A stretch of DNA of 64,000 bases from positions 1,054,001 to 1,118,000 of the forward strand of contig CP148074.1 of NCBI GenBank assembly GCA_037482215.1, read 5' to 3'. The position numbers and the translations under genes are program-made. Under the pieces are notes generated by a model. It saw only the letters and a list, made by a program, of their open reading frames with translations. It ran no database searches and was not told the origin of the DNA. Shown in pieces: positions 8,390 through 18,640 of the stretch (within the stretch, counting starts at the first letter, position 1; every line of letters begins with the position of its first letter). Source of the stretch: Pseudomonas mendocina (GTDB taxonomy: Bacteria; Pseudomonadota; Gammaproteobacteria; Pseudomonadales; Pseudomonadaceae).

Positions 8390-8572
8390 ATGACTGCAAC
8401 CGTGCGTAATTTTGAAGGTCAGGACGACACCAGCATCCTGCGTGAGATTCAAGCTGCTCTGAACGGCCTCAAATTCGGCTCGGTTGAGATCACCGTACAC
8501 AACGGCCAGGTCGTACAGATTGAGCGCAAAGAGAAGTTCCGCCTTCAGGCTCCGAGTAACAAGAATTCCTGA
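8390..8572 (+). CDS. oscA: Small sulfur-starvation protein OscA (DUF2292/YezD family)
   Basis: 60 residues: EIQAALNGLKFGSVEITVHNG then VQIERKEKFRL, the YezD/DUF2292 pattern. In Pseudomonas such a gene, oscA, lies directly upstream of sbp-cysTWA and has been linked to the sulfur-starvation response and chromate resistance. The context here matches (sbp at 8747). AGGAG precedes the ATG. The molecular function is not established. Confidence 0.85.
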   Translation: MTATVRNFEGQDDTSILREIQAALNGLKFGSVEITVHNGQVVQIERKEKFRLQAPSNKNS

Positions 8573-8746
8573 GCCGGTGTCAGGGGCTGAGCACGATCCA
8601 ACGCGGGGAAGCATAGAGATGAAGTCAGTGCAGAAATTGAAGCCTAACCACTGTTGTAGCTGCCACTCGCGAATGTGTTTTTGATTGCCAACCTTTGTTT
8701 TGCATAACTCAAACAGAATCGAATACGAATACTTAGGAGCTACACC

Positions 8747-9745
8747 ATGTCAATTCGCCGCTTTGCCCTTGCTGCCCTTGCCAGCGCCCTGATCGCCGGC
8801 CCCGCAGCCGCTGCAGAAACGCTGCTCAACGTCTCTTATGACCCGACCCGCGAGCTGTATGTCGAGTTCAACGAAGCTTTCAATAAACACTGGCAAGCTG
8901 AAGGCCACGAAGCGGTCACTATTCAGCAGTCCCATGGCGGTTCGGGTAAGCAGGCCCGTGCAGTCATTGATGGTTTACGTGCTGACGTGGTGACGCTGGC
9001 CCTGGCCGGTGATATCGACGAGCTGCACAATATTGGCAAGCTGATCCCGGAAAACTGGCAGGAGCGCCTGCCGCAGTCCAGCACGCCGTACACCTCAACC
9101 ATCGTGTTCCTGGTGCGCAAGGGCAACCCAAAAAACATCAAAGATTGGGATGATCTGACCAAACCGGGCGTTGAGGTCATCACACCGAATCCGAAAACTT
9201 CCGGCGGCGCGCGTTGGAACTTCCTTGCCGCTTGGGCCTACGCCCAACAGAAATACGGAAGCGAAGAGAAAGCCAAAGAATATGTAGAGAAACTCTACAA
9301 ACAAGTTCCGGTTTTGGACACGGGGGCTCGTGGCTCGACCATAACCTTTGTAAACAACCAAATTGGTGATGTGCTGCTGGCTTGGGAAAACGAAGCGTTT
9401 CTGGCCCTGAAAGAGCAGGGGGGTGAGAACTTCGAGATCGTTGCTCCATCCCTGTCGATTCTGGCTGAGCCGCCGGTTGCCGTGGTGGATGCTAACGTTG
9501 AGAAGAAAGGCACCCGCCAGGTGGCTGAAGCCTACCTGAACTACCTGTATAGCGAAGAAGGCCAGCGCATTGCTGCGAAGAACTTTTACCGTCCGCGAAA
9601 TGAAAAGGTCGCTGCGGAATTCTCCAAGCAATTCCCTGCTCTGAAGCTGGTCACCATTGATAAGGATTTTGGCGGCTGGAAAAGCGCTCAGCCTAAGTTC
9701 TTCAACGATGGTGGCGTTTTCGACCAGATCTATCAGGCACATTGA
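8747..9745 (+). CDS. sbp: Periplasmic sulfate-binding protein (second copy)
   Basis: 332 residues with signal peptide [20 protein letters not shown]. The mature part has the Sbp pattern [67 protein letters not shown] and [17 protein letters not shown]. It heads a complete sulfate transporter operon with cysT, cysW and cysA. AGGAG lies before the ATG. Chromate or molybdate binding is possible, but the local gene order strongly favours sulfate. Confidence 0.94.
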   Translation: MSIRRFALAALASALIAGPAAAAETLLNVSYDPTRELYVEFNEAFNKHWQAEGHEAVTIQQSHGGSGKQARAVIDGLRADVVTLALAGDIDELHNIGKLIPENWQERLPQSSTPYTSTIVFLVRKGNPKNIKDWDDLTKPGVEVITPNPKTSGGARWNFLAAWAYAQQKYGSEEKAKEYVEKLYKQVPVLDTGARGSTITFVNNQIGDVLLAWENEAFLALKEQGGENFEIVAPSLSILAEPPVAVVDANVEKKGTRQVAEAYLNYLYSEEGQRIAAKNFYRPRNEKVAAEFSKQFPALKLVTIDKDFGGWKSAQPKFFNDGGVFDQIYQAH

Positions 9746-9875
9746 TCCATTTCAGCTTGGGCGGTTTGAAATCCACCGCCCATCCCTCCATCAGCCCTGC
9801 TGCACTTCACCTCAATTGAGCATGTGTTCTAGGGCTGAATTGTGTGTCTAGCCGTACAAACAGTAAGGACAGGCA

Positions 9876-10694
9876 ATGTCTCGTCGCACTTCCCCCGTCA
9901 TACCCGGCTTCGGGCTGACGCTGGGTTACACGCTGGTGTACCTCAGCCTGTTGGTGTTGATTCCCCTTGGAGCCATGTTCGTCCACGCTGCCCAGCTAAC
10001 CTGGGATCAGTTCTGGGCCATTATTTCATCACCGCGTGTATGGGCTGCCCTCAAGCTAAGCTTTGCCACAGCCTTTGCGGCGGCGGCGATCAATGGTGTT
10101 ATCGGTACGCTGCTGGCTTGGGCGCTGGTGCGCTACACCTTCCCCGGCCGCAAGGTCATCGAGGCGATGATTGATCTGCCCTTTGCACTGCCCACCGCCG
10201 TTGCGGGTATTGCACTGACGGCGCTGTACGCACCGAACGGCATGGTTGGGCAACTCGCCACAGCGGTCGGTCTCAAAATTGCCTACACCCCACTCGGTAT
10301 CACCCTGGCTCTTACCTTTGTGACTTTGCCGTTTGTTGTGCGGACCATACAGCCCGTGTTGGCAGATATTCCCCGCGAAGTGGAAGAGGCAGCGGCTTGC
10401 TTGGGGGCTAAGCCATTTCAGGTGTTCCGTTATGTACTTCTGCCAGCTTTGTTGCCTGCGTGGCTGACCGGATTTTCCCTAGCGTTTGCCCGTGGTGTGG
10501 GGGAGTACGGATCAGTGATCTTTATTGCTGGCAACATGCCGATGAAGACGGAAATCCTGCCATTAGTGATCATGGTCAAGCTCGATCAATACGACTATCA
10601 CGGCGCCACCGCTATTGGCGTGCTGATGCTGGTGGTGTCATTCATCCTGCTGCTGCTGATCAACCTGTTGCAGCGCAAAATCGCCAAGTCCTGA
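9876..10694 (+). CDS. cysT: Sulfate ABC transporter permease CysT (second copy)
   Basis: 272 residues. It starts [20 protein letters not shown], with about six hydrophobic segments and the EAA loop [21 protein letters not shown]. It forms the membrane channel with the CysW encoded 10 nt downstream. It is clearly related to, but not a recent duplicate of, the copy at 4409. Confidence 0.93.
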   Translation: MSRRTSPVIPGFGLTLGYTLVYLSLLVLIPLGAMFVHAAQLTWDQFWAIISSPRVWAALKLSFATAFAAAAINGVIGTLLAWALVRYTFPGRKVIEAMIDLPFALPTAVAGIALTALYAPNGMVGQLATAVGLKIAYTPLGITLALTFVTLPFVVRTIQPVLADIPREVEEAAACLGAKPFQVFRYVLLPALLPAWLTGFSLAFARGVGEYGSVIFIAGNMPMKTEILPLVIMVKLDQYDYHGATAIGVLMLVVSFILLLLINLLQRKIAKS

Positions 10695-10704
10695 GGAGGT
10701 CGCT

Positions 10705-11577
10705 ATGTCTTCTGTATCCGTGACAGCCTCGGCCTCGGTCAACGCTGCTCGCCGCGGCCATGCTTGGGGGCGTCGCCTGTTGATCGGCGGGGCCTGGCTG
10801 GTCTTTATCCTCTTTCTGCTGCTGCCCTTGTTGGTGGTGATCAGTGAGGCGCTAAAACAGGGCTTCGGCACCTTTTTTACCGCGATTTTTGAACCGGACG
10901 CACTCTCGGCCCTGAAGTTGACGCTGTTGGCGGTGGGGATTTCGGTACCGCTGAATCTGGTATTCGGCGTCGCTGCGGCCTGGTGTGTGAGCAAGTACGA
11001 TTTTCGTGGCAAGAGCATTCTGGTCACACTGATCGACCTGCCGTTCTCGGTCTCGCCGGTGATTGCTGGCCTGATCTATGTACTGCTGTTCGGTGCTCAG
11101 GGCTTCTTTGGTGGTTGGCTGCGCGAGCACGATATTCAGATCATCTTCGCTTTGCCGGGCATTGTCTTGGCAACTGTATTTGTCACGGTGCCGTTTGTGG
11201 CGCGTGAGCTGATCCCGCTGATGCAGGAGCAGGGCACGCAGGAAGAGGAGGCGGCGCGTCTGCTGGGGGCAAACGGCTGGCAAATGTTCTGGCATGTGAC
11301 TTTGCCCAATATAAAATGGGGCCTTATCTATGGTGTGGTGCTGTGTACAGCGCGAGCCATGGGCGAGTTTGGGGCTGTATCAGTGGTATCCGGGCACATT
11401 CGCGGTTACACCAATACGCTGCCTTTGCATGTAGAGATTCTCTATAACGAATACAATCACGTCGCCGCGTTCAGCGTTGCCAGCCTGTTGTTGCTTCTGG
11501 CGCTGTTTATCCTGCTGCTTAAGCAGTGGAGCGAGTCACGCATTAACCGCCTGCGCCACAAGGCAGAGGACGAATAA
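10705..11577 (+). CDS. cysW: Sulfate ABC transporter permease CysW (second copy)
   Basis: 290 residues with an N-terminal cytoplasmic stretch, six membrane segments, and the EAA motif [29 protein letters not shown] upstream gives a strong ribosome-binding site. It is followed after 2 nt by cysA and preceded by cysT, so the four genes form one operon. Confidence 0.93.
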   Translation: MSSVSVTASASVNAARRGHAWGRRLLIGGAWLVFILFLLLPLLVVISEALKQGFGTFFTAIFEPDALSALKLTLLAVGISVPLNLVFGVAAAWCVSKYDFRGKSILVTLIDLPFSVSPVIAGLIYVLLFGAQGFFGGWLREHDIQIIFALPGIVLATVFVTVPFVARELIPLMQEQGTQEEEAARLLGANGWQMFWHVTLPNIKWGLIYGVVLCTARAMGEFGAVSVVSGHIRGYTNTLPLHVEILYNEYNHVAAFSVASLLLLLALFILLLKQWSESRINRLRHKAEDE

Positions 11578-11579
11578 TC

Positions 11580-12569
11580 ATGTCGATTGAAATCACCAAC
11601 GTCAGCAAGAATTTCAATGCATTCAAAGCGCTGAACAACATTAACCTGAACATCAAAAGTGGTGAGCTGGTTGCCCTGCTGGGGCCTTCGGGCTGCGGGA
11701 AAACCACCTTGCTACGCATTATTGCCGGTTTAGAAACCCCTGACACCGGCAGCATTCAGTTCCACGGCGAAGATGTGTCGAACCACGACGTGCGCGATCG
11801 CAACGTCGGCTTTGTGTTCCAGCACTACGCGCTGTTCCGTCATATGACTGTGTTCGACAACGTCGCCTTTGGTCTGCGCATGAAGCCCAAGGGCGAGCGG
11901 CCGAACGAGAACGTGATCAAGAAAAAGGTTCACGACCTGCTGGAGCTCGTGCAGCTGGATTGGCTGGCAGATCGCTACCCGGAGCAACTTTCCGGTGGTC
12001 AGCGTCAACGTATCGCGCTGGCTCGCGCCCTGGCTGTGGAGCCTAAAGTGCTGCTGCTTGATGAGCCGTTCGGTGCACTAGACGCCAAGGTGCGTAAAGA
12101 GCTGCGTCGCTGGTTGGCGCGTCTGCATGAAGAGGTGCACCTGACCTCCGTGTTCGTAACTCACGACCAGGAAGAAGCGATGGAAGTGGCCGACCGCATC
12201 GTGGTGATGAACAAAGGCGTGGTTGAGCAGATTGGCTCGCCAGGCGAGGTGTATGAAAACCCGGCCAGTGATTTTGTCTATCACTTCCTGGGTGATGCTA
12301 ACCGCCTCGTCGTCGGCAACGAACAGCACGTGTTGTTCCGCCCGCACGAGATTCATCTGTCCCGCCAGGCCGAAGAGGGTCATCAGGCGGGAGAGGTGCG
12401 GGACATCCGTCCGCTAGGGGCGATCACCCGTGTCACATTGAAAGTCGAAGGGCAGAGTGAGCCGATCGAAGCTGAAGTGGCCAAGGATCACCTGACACTG
12501 GACAACCTCAGTCGCGGTGAAACGCTCTACTTCAAGCCGAAGTCGCACTATAGGCAGGCTGCAGTGTGA
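11580..12569 (+). CDS. cysA: Sulfate ABC transporter ATPase CysA
   Basis: 329 residues. Walker A is GPSGCGKTT (about residue 36), the Q-loop is VFQHYALF, the signature is [15 protein letters not shown], Walker B is [12 protein letters not shown], and the switch histidine lies in [11 protein letters not shown]. The C-terminal part after residue 240 is the TOBE-like regulatory domain of CysA. It is the only sulfate-transport ATPase in the window, so it may power both permease sets (inference). Confidence 0.95.
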   Translation: MSIEITNVSKNFNAFKALNNINLNIKSGELVALLGPSGCGKTTLLRIIAGLETPDTGSIQFHGEDVSNHDVRDRNVGFVFQHYALFRHMTVFDNVAFGLRMKPKGERPNENVIKKKVHDLLELVQLDWLADRYPEQLSGGQRQRIALARALAVEPKVLLLDEPFGALDAKVRKELRRWLARLHEEVHLTSVFVTHDQEEAMEVADRIVVMNKGVVEQIGSPGEVYENPASDFVYHFLGDANRLVVGNEQHVLFRPHEIHLSRQAEEGHQAGEVRDIRPLGAITRVTLKVEGQSEPIEAEVAKDHLTLDNLSRGETLYFKPKSHYRQAAV

Positions 12570-12583
12570 TTTGGGAGTGAGCA

Positions 12584-12606
12584 AAGGTCGGCGCTGCCGG
12601 CCTTTT
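12584..12606 (+). terminator. Terminator of the sbp-cysTWA operon
   Basis: Nine-base-pair stem (12584-12592 with 12596-12604, one G-T pair), 3-nt loop and TTTT, 15 nt after the cysA stop. Confidence 0.85.
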
Positions 12607-12638
12607 CACTGGGGGGGATCAGTCCGTTCGCTTCAATA

Positions 12639-13853
12639 TTATTTGTGGACTAGAGGGGGAGAGTCTTTCATGTTTGGCAGGCTTAGAAAGTTGATGAGTG
12701 CATCAGGCGTCATTGGTCGAGCATAATAATAACCCTGTGCTAGTGTGCAGCCCATTCCGGATAGCTCGTCGTGCTGTTTTTCAGTTTCAACGCCCTCAAT
12801 TACTAATGAAATATCCAATGCATTAGCAAGATTTATTGCAGACTGAATAATCGACTTGCATCGTGGTTGTTTAGGCGTGCTTTGAACAAATGATGCATCA
12901 AGTTTGAGCTGGTTGAATGGTAGCTCACATAATCTCCGAAGCGATGAGTAGCCTGTTCCGAAGTCATCCATTGCTAAACCACAGCCTAAAAGCCGTAAAC
13001 TTACTAGATTCTCGTAGCTTGTGGCTGGTGCCGAAAGTAAACCGCTTTCGGTAACTTCGAACATCAAGCTGCTAGCAGGTAGCTGGTATTCTGACAGCAT
13101 TTCTTTGATGTTATCGACTAAAGCTCGGGAAGCTAACTGTGATGGGTGAAGATTGTAGGCAAGCTCCATTTGTCTGCCTCGTAATTGCAGTTGATGCTGC
13201 ATTTTGCAGCCTTGTTTGAACAACTGGTTAAACAAGGAATTAAATAGATCACCTGATTCGATTAGAGGCATGAATTGACGGGGTGACATAACACCAAACC
13301 TAGTATGGTGCCAACGGGCTAATACTTCTGCTCCCTGGACTTCGCCTGTTTGGATGTTAAGTTTGGGCTGGTAGTAGGCGTAAAATTCACTGTTACTCAG
13401 TGCGTTGATTGCGTCATCGAGACTTGGCAATTCAAGAAGTTCTGGGAGGGGGACAGGCTGGTGCAGTTCATTCTTTTTGAAGTTCGATAGTAAAGAGTAG
13501 AGCTGCTCAGATTGAAGTGGTTTTCCCAAGTCTCCTAGAAAATTCAGTCCCAAATAACCGATCATGCTTGCAACACTGCTGCGCAATGGCTGTTCAACAT
13601 CACTGCTGATAACTACACCTGCAATCAAACCCAATTGAAAGGCTTGAGATATGAAGCGGGGGCCATCGATGCCAGGCATGTGCAAATCACATATGGCAAC
13701 GTCTGCTCCTCCCATTTCAGTGAGCTTGCTGATTGCTTCATGTCCGTCGGATGCTTCAATGATTCGATTTACACCAGCATGCTTGAGCGCATTGACGGTC
13801 AGCGCCCTTTGAAAGGCATGATCTTCGAGTACCAGTACTGTAAGCGCCTGCAT
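12639..13853 (-). CDS. rocR: REC-EAL cyclic-di-GMP phosphodiesterase, RocR-like
   Basis: 404 residues from the ATG at 13853. Residues 1-125 are a receiver domain (LVLEDHAFQR; phosphoacceptor in ICDLHMPGIDG; lysine in LGKPLQ). Residues 150-395 are an EAL domain with the catalytic residues present: EVLARW in place of EALARW, NLHPSQ, FEVTESG, MDDFGTGYSSLRRL, KLDASF, IEGVET and QGYYYARP. It should therefore be an active c-di-GMP hydrolase. The domain order and the neighbours RocS1-like kinase and RocA1-like regulator match the Roc/Sad locus of P. aeruginosa, which controls Cup fimbriae and biofilm maturation. The upstream reading to 13886 adds residues without a ribosome site. Confidence 0.88.
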   Translation of the reverse strand: MQALTVLVLEDHAFQRALTVNALKHAGVNRIIEASDGHEAISKLTEMGGADVAICDLHMPGIDGPRFISQAFQLGLIAGVVISSDVEQPLRSSVASMIGYLGLNFLGDLGKPLQSEQLYSLLSNFKKNELHQPVPLPELLELPSLDDAINALSNSEFYAYYQPKLNIQTGEVQGAEVLARWHHTRFGVMSPRQFMPLIESGDLFNSLFNQLFKQGCKMQHQLQLRGRQMELAYNLHPSQLASRALVDNIKEMLSEYQLPASSLMFEVTESGLLSAPATSYENLVSLRLLGCGLAMDDFGTGYSSLRRLCELPFNQLKLDASFVQSTPKQPRCKSIIQSAINLANALDISLVIEGVETEKQHDELSGMGCTLAQGYYYARPMTPDALINFLSLPNMKDSPPLVHK

Positions 13854-13981
13854 GCTGTTTGCCTCTTTAAATGGAGTACGTTCCATCTTAAAGAGAGATC
13901 AAGAGCGCAGTATGTCGGTACATATTGTGTGTGTTGTAAGGAAATACCGATGCGTCCGCCATAAAGAGCCTAGAGGGATAC

Positions 13982-16900
13982 TCAACCAGGAGAACGCTCT
14001 AAGGTAGTTATGGCTTGTTCAACGTCATATACTGCTTTCTGCAATGCTAGTACCGCTGCATTTAGTGTCTCAGGGGTTATATCCTGTGATTTCACAATCT
14101 TTTCAAGCGTGCTACACGCTTCAATAAGCTGCTCCGCCTGAACAATACGAGCAGCACCGCGTATTCTATGGGCTAGGCTGGCAATCTCCGTCAAATTGAA
14201 ATTTTCAGTAAGCCGTAACAAATCGTCCATGTCGCTTCGATTACTGCGAACCAGTTCATCCAGTAACTCAAACGCAAGAACCTTATCTCCGCGAGTAAGC
14301 TGATACGTTGAGGAGATATTAAATACCTCTGCAGTTGGGGGGCCTTCCTCCTTGGCGGGAGATGGTTTTTGGGGTGTGACGCCACTGGTGCATAGGCTAA
14401 GCTCTTCAAGGCTGATTGGTTTGAACAGGCATTTGTTCATGCCAGCGCGCAAACAGCGTTCCTGCTCCTCGGGTTGGGCATTGGCGGTATATCCGAAGAT
14501 ATGGCATGGGGTCAGTTTTCGCCGCGATTCATCTAGTCGAACAGCTTCAGTCAGAGCGTAGCCGCTCATAAGAGGCATATTGCAATCGGTAATGATGAGG
14601 TCATAGATCTGCTTCTGCCAGTGTTCGAGAGCGTCTACTCCGTTGTTGGCTTTGGTTACGCGATGCCCCAGAAACTCAAGCTGTTGAGCTAGAAGGAGTA
14701 GATTTGCCGGATGGTCATCAACGATCAGGACGTTTAGGGGGGCGGGAACCTCGCCGTTTTCGTCTACGGTGTAAGCTGGTGACACGTCTATCTCTGGCAG
14801 GCAACTTAGCGCCAGATCAAATGTAACGACGGTACCGATATCTGGCTCACTAGTTAGATTCAGTGAGCCGCCCATCATTTCGCACAATGAACGACTTATT
14901 GTGAGGCCTAATCCAGTTCCTCCACGGATCTGGCCTACGCGCTGACTCGCTTGGGCGAATGGTTTGAATAGGCATACTTGATCTTCTTCGGAAATACCAA
15001 TACCAGTATCGGCGACAACAACGTTCAGTTTGATTCGGTCCTCTGGAAGTGGTGTACCTTTGATTTTAAGCTGTACTTGGCCTGAATCTGTAAATTTAAT
15101 GGCGTTGCTGATCAGGTTAGAGATGACTTGCTTGATGCGCACAGGGTCGACGAGCACATCCGTTTTAGCGCCAAATTCGAAGTCGAAGTCCAGCGTTAAT
15201 GCCAGACCTTTTTGTCTGGCAAGCCCATCAAATACGCGAACGACGGATTCGGCAAGTTCACGTAGGTTTGTTCGCCGGGGCGCAAGATTTAGGCGACCTG
15301 ACTCGATTCGTACAATATCAAGAATGTCGCCAATCAGTTCCAGCAGCCCTTTTGCTGAATTATAGGCAACTTCAATCGTAGATTGGTCGAATACGCCTTC
15401 GGTTGCTCGTTTCTTCAAAGCCAACTCAAGCATGCCAATGACCGCACTCATTGGAGTACGAATTTCGTGGCTCATTGTGGCGAGGAAGGTTGTTTTGGCG
15501 CGGCTGGCGTCATCGGCTTGTTTCTTCGCGGCTTGCAGGTCACTAATTAACTGATGTCGCTCACTGATATCAAGCCAACCACAAATTACGCCTTGTACTT
15601 CACCATGACGATCCCGGTATGGTTGAATCCAGTGATAGATGTGTAATGTCTGGTTATCAAGGATAACGGTACGGTCTTTGACGATCGCTTCACCGGTTCG
15701 TATGGCCTGCATATAGTCCGCATGAAAGTGCTCTGCATCTTCCTGCGCTACGACTCCTTCTTCAATCGCAGTCTTGCCTATGACGTCGTCTTTGCTCAGG
15801 TGCAAAGCCGATGTGTAAGACTCGTTACACGTAAGGAGATGACCTCGTTGATCGCGTACGTAGATTGGCAGTGGGGTACCGTCAATCAGTGTACGCATGA
15901 ACTGTAACTGATCGCTCAATGCATGTTCGGCGTCTTGACGCTGGCGGACTTGTCGGCGCAGCTTGAGGTTCCAAACAAATGCGGCAGAAATAAGAACGCC
16001 TACCATAGCTGCTATTTGCAGAATCAGCGTTTGGTAATCTATCCAGCTCGATTCGCGTGTTGCAGAGTTGGCCCGCCAACGTGTATTGATGACGTTCAGC
16101 TCATCTGGGGGGAGATCGCGCAGTATCTTGTTGAGAATGGATTCGAGCTCGGTGTCTGCACGTGGCATGGCAAAAGAGAAGACAGCTTTATCTGGACCAA
16201 TAATCCCCGATATTTTCAGCCCGGAGTCCTTGCTGTGTAGCAGGTAGTATCGAGATACCATCAATGGGGCGATGGCAACATCCGCTCTTCCACTTTTGAC
16301 ATATTCCAGTGTCTCAACAAAGTTGTTAGTTTCGATTAGCCCTATATTCGCACGTGTTGACTTAAGGAGTTCGAGCAAAATATGGCCACTGGGGACGGCA
16401 ACTTTATATCCATTTAAGCTACGCAGATCATTTATATCATTATTACTGTCTGCTACCACAATGCTGAATGGCATTACAGCAAATGGATTTGTAAAACGCA
16501 TTGTGGCTTCTCGGCTTACGCTGGGGGATAGTACAGCAAGCTTGGCGTCGTTGTTTTTCAAGGCAGTTGCGATATCACTGCCTTTGTTATATGACCTTGC
16601 TGTAAACTTCAGTCCTGTTCGCAAAGTTACAATTTTTAATATATCGGACATGACGCCGCTAAAGTTATCATCTTGGTCGATAAATGCTATAGGTGCCTGA
16701 TCAATACCTACGGCAACTTTTACTTCAGGATTACGTCTTAGCCAATTAACTTCATTTGTAGATAAGTCAATGGGTTTAGTTATTGATGAGCCCGATCCTC
16801 CTCCCCAACGACGTAGTATTTCACGGTTATTGTGACTGCTTATCGATTTAAGTGCGGAGTCTATAATTCTTTTTAATTTTTTATTCTCTTTGCGTAGTGC

Positions 16901-17629
16901 AAAGCTTGTTCCACCTGAGGAGGTTTGCAATAGTCGCTCAATGGTTACATAGTTGAAGTATTGCTCGTTAATAATTAGGTTTGCTGAATAAGAGTCACCC
17001 AGATAGAGGTCGGCTTTGCCAAATGCAAGTGCCGCAAGTGCTTCATGTCTGGATTTATATGTTTCAATTAGAGCATTAGGGAAATATTCACGAATTGTAT
17101 CAGGTTGAAGGTAATCGTTTGGTGTGGCTATCTTTACGCCTTTAAAGTATTCAGGAAAATTGCGTTTTTCGTTAAGTCGCCTATATAGTGCACTTTGGTC
17201 TAGGGCGTAGTTGGCTGTGAGGTCTAAACTATTGTTTTGGACATCAAAAGCGTTGGCGCTGGCAAGGAGGTCAATCGAACCCTCTACCAGTGCTCTTCGG
17301 GCTTTCTCTCTGTTGGGGAACACAACAATTTGGAAGGGTATGTCCAGAGATTGGCTCAGGAGGTCTGCATAATCGGCAGTAACGCCCTCATAGTGCTTGC
17401 CACTGGTGGTGATATCGAAGGGGCGGTGGTCAGGTGTCGATACTCCTAGAACCAAATGTCCTTTGTTCCTAAGCCAACTCCAATCTGCGTCGTTCAGCGG
17501 GACTTTTTCTAAGGCTCTAAGTCCGCTACCTCTAAGCTCAAGATTATGGTTCTCGAGTGCCTGTACAGCTAAACAGGGTAGGGTACATAAACTTAAGATG
17601 GCTGCCAGAAGCGACAGTATGTGTTTCAT
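13982..17629 (-). CDS. rocS1: Unorthodox hybrid sensor kinase, RocS1/BvgS-like
   Basis: 1215 residues from the ATG at 17629, which opens a signal peptide (MKHILSLLAAILSL). Domains in order: two periplasmic solute-binding-type (PBPb) modules at about 45-270 and 290-510; a membrane helix near 530-550; a PAS domain at about 570-690; HisKA with MSHEIRTPMSAVIG; HATPase with NLISNAIKF, DTGIGI and GGTGLGL; a receiver domain with VLIVDDHPAN and ITDCNMPLMSG; and a C-terminal HPt domain with histidine in SLAHRIRGAAR. This is the BvgS/RocS1 plan with a four-step phosphorelay. It lies between rocA1 and rocR on the same strand. The ligand of the sensor modules is unknown. Confidence 0.9.
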   Translation of the reverse strand: MKHILSLLAAILSLCTLPCLAVQALENHNLELRGSGLRALEKVPLNDADWSWLRNKGHLVLGVSTPDHRPFDITTSGKHYEGVTADYADLLSQSLDIPFQIVVFPNREKARRALVEGSIDLLASANAFDVQNNSLDLTANYALDQSALYRRLNEKRNFPEYFKGVKIATPNDYLQPDTIREYFPNALIETYKSRHEALAALAFGKADLYLGDSYSANLIINEQYFNYVTIERLLQTSSGGTSFALRKENKKLKRIIDSALKSISSHNNREILRRWGGGSGSSITKPIDLSTNEVNWLRRNPEVKVAVGIDQAPIAFIDQDDNFSGVMSDILKIVTLRTGLKFTARSYNKGSDIATALKNNDAKLAVLSPSVSREATMRFTNPFAVMPFSIVVADSNNDINDLRSLNGYKVAVPSGHILLELLKSTRANIGLIETNNFVETLEYVKSGRADVAIAPLMVSRYYLLHSKDSGLKISGIIGPDKAVFSFAMPRADTELESILNKILRDLPPDELNVINTRWRANSATRESSWIDYQTLILQIAAMVGVLISAAFVWNLKLRRQVRQRQDAEHALSDQLQFMRTLIDGTPLPIYVRDQRGHLLTCNESYTSALHLSKDDVIGKTAIEEGVVAQEDAEHFHADYMQAIRTGEAIVKDRTVILDNQTLHIYHWIQPYRDRHGEVQGVICGWLDISERHQLISDLQAAKKQADDASRAKTTFLATMSHEIRTPMSAVIGMLELALKKRATEGVFDQSTIEVAYNSAKGLLELIGDILDIVRIESGRLNLAPRRTNLRELAESVVRVFDGLARQKGLALTLDFDFEFGAKTDVLVDPVRIKQVISNLISNAIKFTDSGQVQLKIKGTPLPEDRIKLNVVVADTGIGISEEDQVCLFKPFAQASQRVGQIRGGTGLGLTISRSLCEMMGGSLNLTSEPDIGTVVTFDLALSCLPEIDVSPAYTVDENGEVPAPLNVLIVDDHPANLLLLAQQLEFLGHRVTKANNGVDALEHWQKQIYDLIITDCNMPLMSGYALTEAVRLDESRRKLTPCHIFGYTANAQPEEQERCLRAGMNKCLFKPISLEELSLCTSGVTPQKPSPAKEEGPPTAEVFNISSTYQLTRGDKVLAFELLDELVRSNRSDMDDLLRLTENFNLTEIASLAHRIRGAARIVQAEQLIEACSTLEKIVKSQDITPETLNAAVLALQKAVYDVEQAITTLERSPG

Positions 17630-17672
17630 TATGTTTCCGATCAAGTGAATAGGGCACTTTATAATGAGGCTG

Positions 17673-18305
17673 TTAAATAATCGAGTTGCGTTTTGCAATA
17701 TCAATTAGCTCTGCAAGATTATCCACTTGCAACTTTGTTATGAGTCGTGTTTTGTATGTGCTGATTGTTTTTTCACTCAATAGCAGTGTTTTAGCAATGT
17801 CTCTTATTCGCTGGCCTCTGGCAAGGTATCTTAGGACAGTTAATTCACGTGTTGAAAGCTGTTTTATGGCTTCTGTTTCGTTATCAAAATTATTCGTAGT
17901 ATTAGAGTTTAAGTTCGGTAGGTGGTTGGTCGGGAAGATTGTATAGCCAGACAAGACAATAGATACTGCTGTAAGGAGACCTTCCATGTCGCCACTCTTG
18001 CTGATGAAACCGGCAGCACCTTCTCGTGCGCAGCGTACTGAGTATTGATCAGCGCCCATTCCTGAAAATACTAAAACTTTGAAGTTGTTATCACCCGAGC
18101 ATAGTCGCTGTAATACCGTTATTCCGTCAATTTGCGGAAGGTCTATGTCAAGTATAATAAGTTGAGGCTTGAGATTTCTTGCCAGAGCGACAACATCAAC
18201 TCCGCAACTGGCCTCGCCGACTACTTCATGGCCGGCGTTTTCTAAGATCATACGTACTGCCATGCGGACAACGGTATGGTCATCTGCAATAAGTATTCGT
18301 GCCAT
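17673..18305 (-). CDS. rocA1: LuxR/FixJ-type response regulator, RocA1-like
   Basis: 210 residues from the ATG at 18305; a TTG at 18320 is the only longer option. Residues 1-115 are a receiver domain (ILIADDHTVVR, LIILDIDLPQIDG with the phosphoacceptor Asp, VLVFSGMG). Residues about 145-205 are a LuxR-type helix-turn-helix (LSTRELTVLRYLARGQRIRDIAKTLLLSEKTIS in sequence, with the usual TREL.VL..LA.G core). It is the DNA-binding output of the Roc-type phosphorelay, in competition with RocR for phosphate according to work on the P. aeruginosa system. Confidence 0.88.
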   Translation of the reverse strand: MARILIADDHTVVRMAVRMILENAGHEVVGEASCGVDVVALARNLKPQLIILDIDLPQIDGITVLQRLCSGDNNFKVLVFSGMGADQYSVRCAREGAAGFISKSGDMEGLLTAVSIVLSGYTIFPTNHLPNLNSNTTNNFDNETEAIKQLSTRELTVLRYLARGQRIRDIAKTLLLSEKTISTYKTRLITKLQVDNLAELIDIAKRNSII

Positions 18306-18640
18306 TTTGATATTTCTCAATCCAGTCTTTATTAATGGAGTTTTAGTTTTTATTTAATTTCCTAGATAATAGGTTTTGGTGGATGGTTTATATTTCGATT
18401 TTTCAAAAAATCAGATGCCTGTAACATGCAGTATAGGAAAATTCTTACAAAATGTTTAGCCTTGTAGTTGGGGGTTTTGAGAAGTGTTTCTAATAAAAAA
18501 TATTTTATGCGAAAAAGGTCAATGTTTTTTTGAAGATCATCAGTTTTTGATCTAAGATTTTTGGTCGTTTTTTATTAGGTGTATTTTTGTTAGATTTTGG
18601 TTTTTCAATCTGTATTTTCGGTAATTTTTATTAATTAAAT
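18306..18640. other. AT-rich intergenic region
   Basis: About 335 bases of strongly AT-rich DNA between the RocA1-like gene and the IS remnant. It must hold the promoter of the roc-like genes; no coding frame or clear operator was recognised. Confidence 0.4.
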
